Below are positions 6,629 through 6,654 of a DNA stretch of 6,654 nt, one piece after another (the stretch's first letter is position 1; every line of letters starts with the position of its first letter). The notes beneath the pieces were generated by a model. That model had not been told where the DNA came from and made no database searches. It saw only the letters and a list, made by a program, of their open reading frames with translations. Position numbers and translations under genes: made by a program. The DNA comes from Oscillospiraceae bacterium. GTDB lineage: Bacteria; Bacillota; Clostridia; Oscillospirales; Oscillospiraceae. The DNA is taken from assembly GCA_009785655.1 (NCBI GenBank), contig WQVW01000096.1, positions 1-6,654 of the forward strand, in the 5' to 3' direction.

Positions 6629-6654
6629 ACCTTCTGTTGTAAATGTGACATAGG

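Larger units (their letters stand above)
6371..6654. other. Stretch without a convincing complete gene
   Basis: The 284 bases after the regulator are AT-richer than the operon and show no intrinsic terminator, tRNA or long open frame. A strong-looking promoter begins at 6484. Short frames exist on both strands: + 6404-6487 (27 codons), + open from 6524 to the window edge, and - 6651-6496 (51 codons). None resembles a protein I know. The end of the operon transcript is not visible. Confidence 0.6.

Noticed and set aside
1..6654. CRISPR array, tRNA, rRNA, insertion sequence or attachment site
   Set aside because: No regularly spaced repeats, no tRNA- or rRNA-like stretch, no recognisable transposase and no target-site duplication were seen.

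Overview
The window looks like chromosome from a Gram-positive, Clostridia-type Firmicute. The reasons are an S-layer homology (SLH) protein tail of a type common in clostridial surface proteins, a secreted protein with a copper-amine-oxidase-N-like domain, strong AGGAGG ribosome binding sites, and mid-range G+C genes separated by AT-rich gaps. This placement is inference from gene content and style; no rRNA or species marker is present.

Layout, left to right, all genes on the + strand. Positions 2-301 hold the end of an SLH-domain surface protein that begins outside the window, closed by a very good intrinsic terminator (314-352). A promoter (386-414) and an AT-rich leader with a perfect 11-bp inverted repeat lead to a secreted 529-residue protein (519-2108). 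It has a signal peptide, a copper-amine-oxidase-N-like domain and an unannotated C-terminal half with an HEKYH zinc-peptidase motif. The 153-base gap 2109-2261 holds a probable response-regulator site, a weak -10, and a striking 18-bp-arm inverted repeat whose right arm contains the ribosome binding site of the next gene.

Positions 2262-6370 are one tightly coupled five-gene operon: ABC ATPase, two different compact ABC-2 permeases, a DesK/HisKA_3-type membrane histidine kinase and a NarL/LuxR-type response regulator. Every junction overlaps (TAATG once, ATGA three times). The expected logic is that the kinase senses a membrane-active compound or envelope stress, the regulator is phosphorylated and binds upstream of the operon, and the exporter is made together with its own sensor. 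The gene set (ATPase, two permeases, kinase, NarL regulator) matches the LnrJKLMN linearmycin-resistance type of Bacillus subtilis in content, but the order differs and the permeases are shorter. The substrate cannot be read from the sequence.

The last 284 bases (6371-6654) hold no convincing complete gene. They contain a strong-looking promoter (6484-6512), an imperfect direct repeat, two mutually exclusive short open frames, and near the edge a 14-base match to the operon's upstream site. The most interesting material is the control region 2185-2259 and the cryptic metallopeptidase; the operon's protein families are well known.
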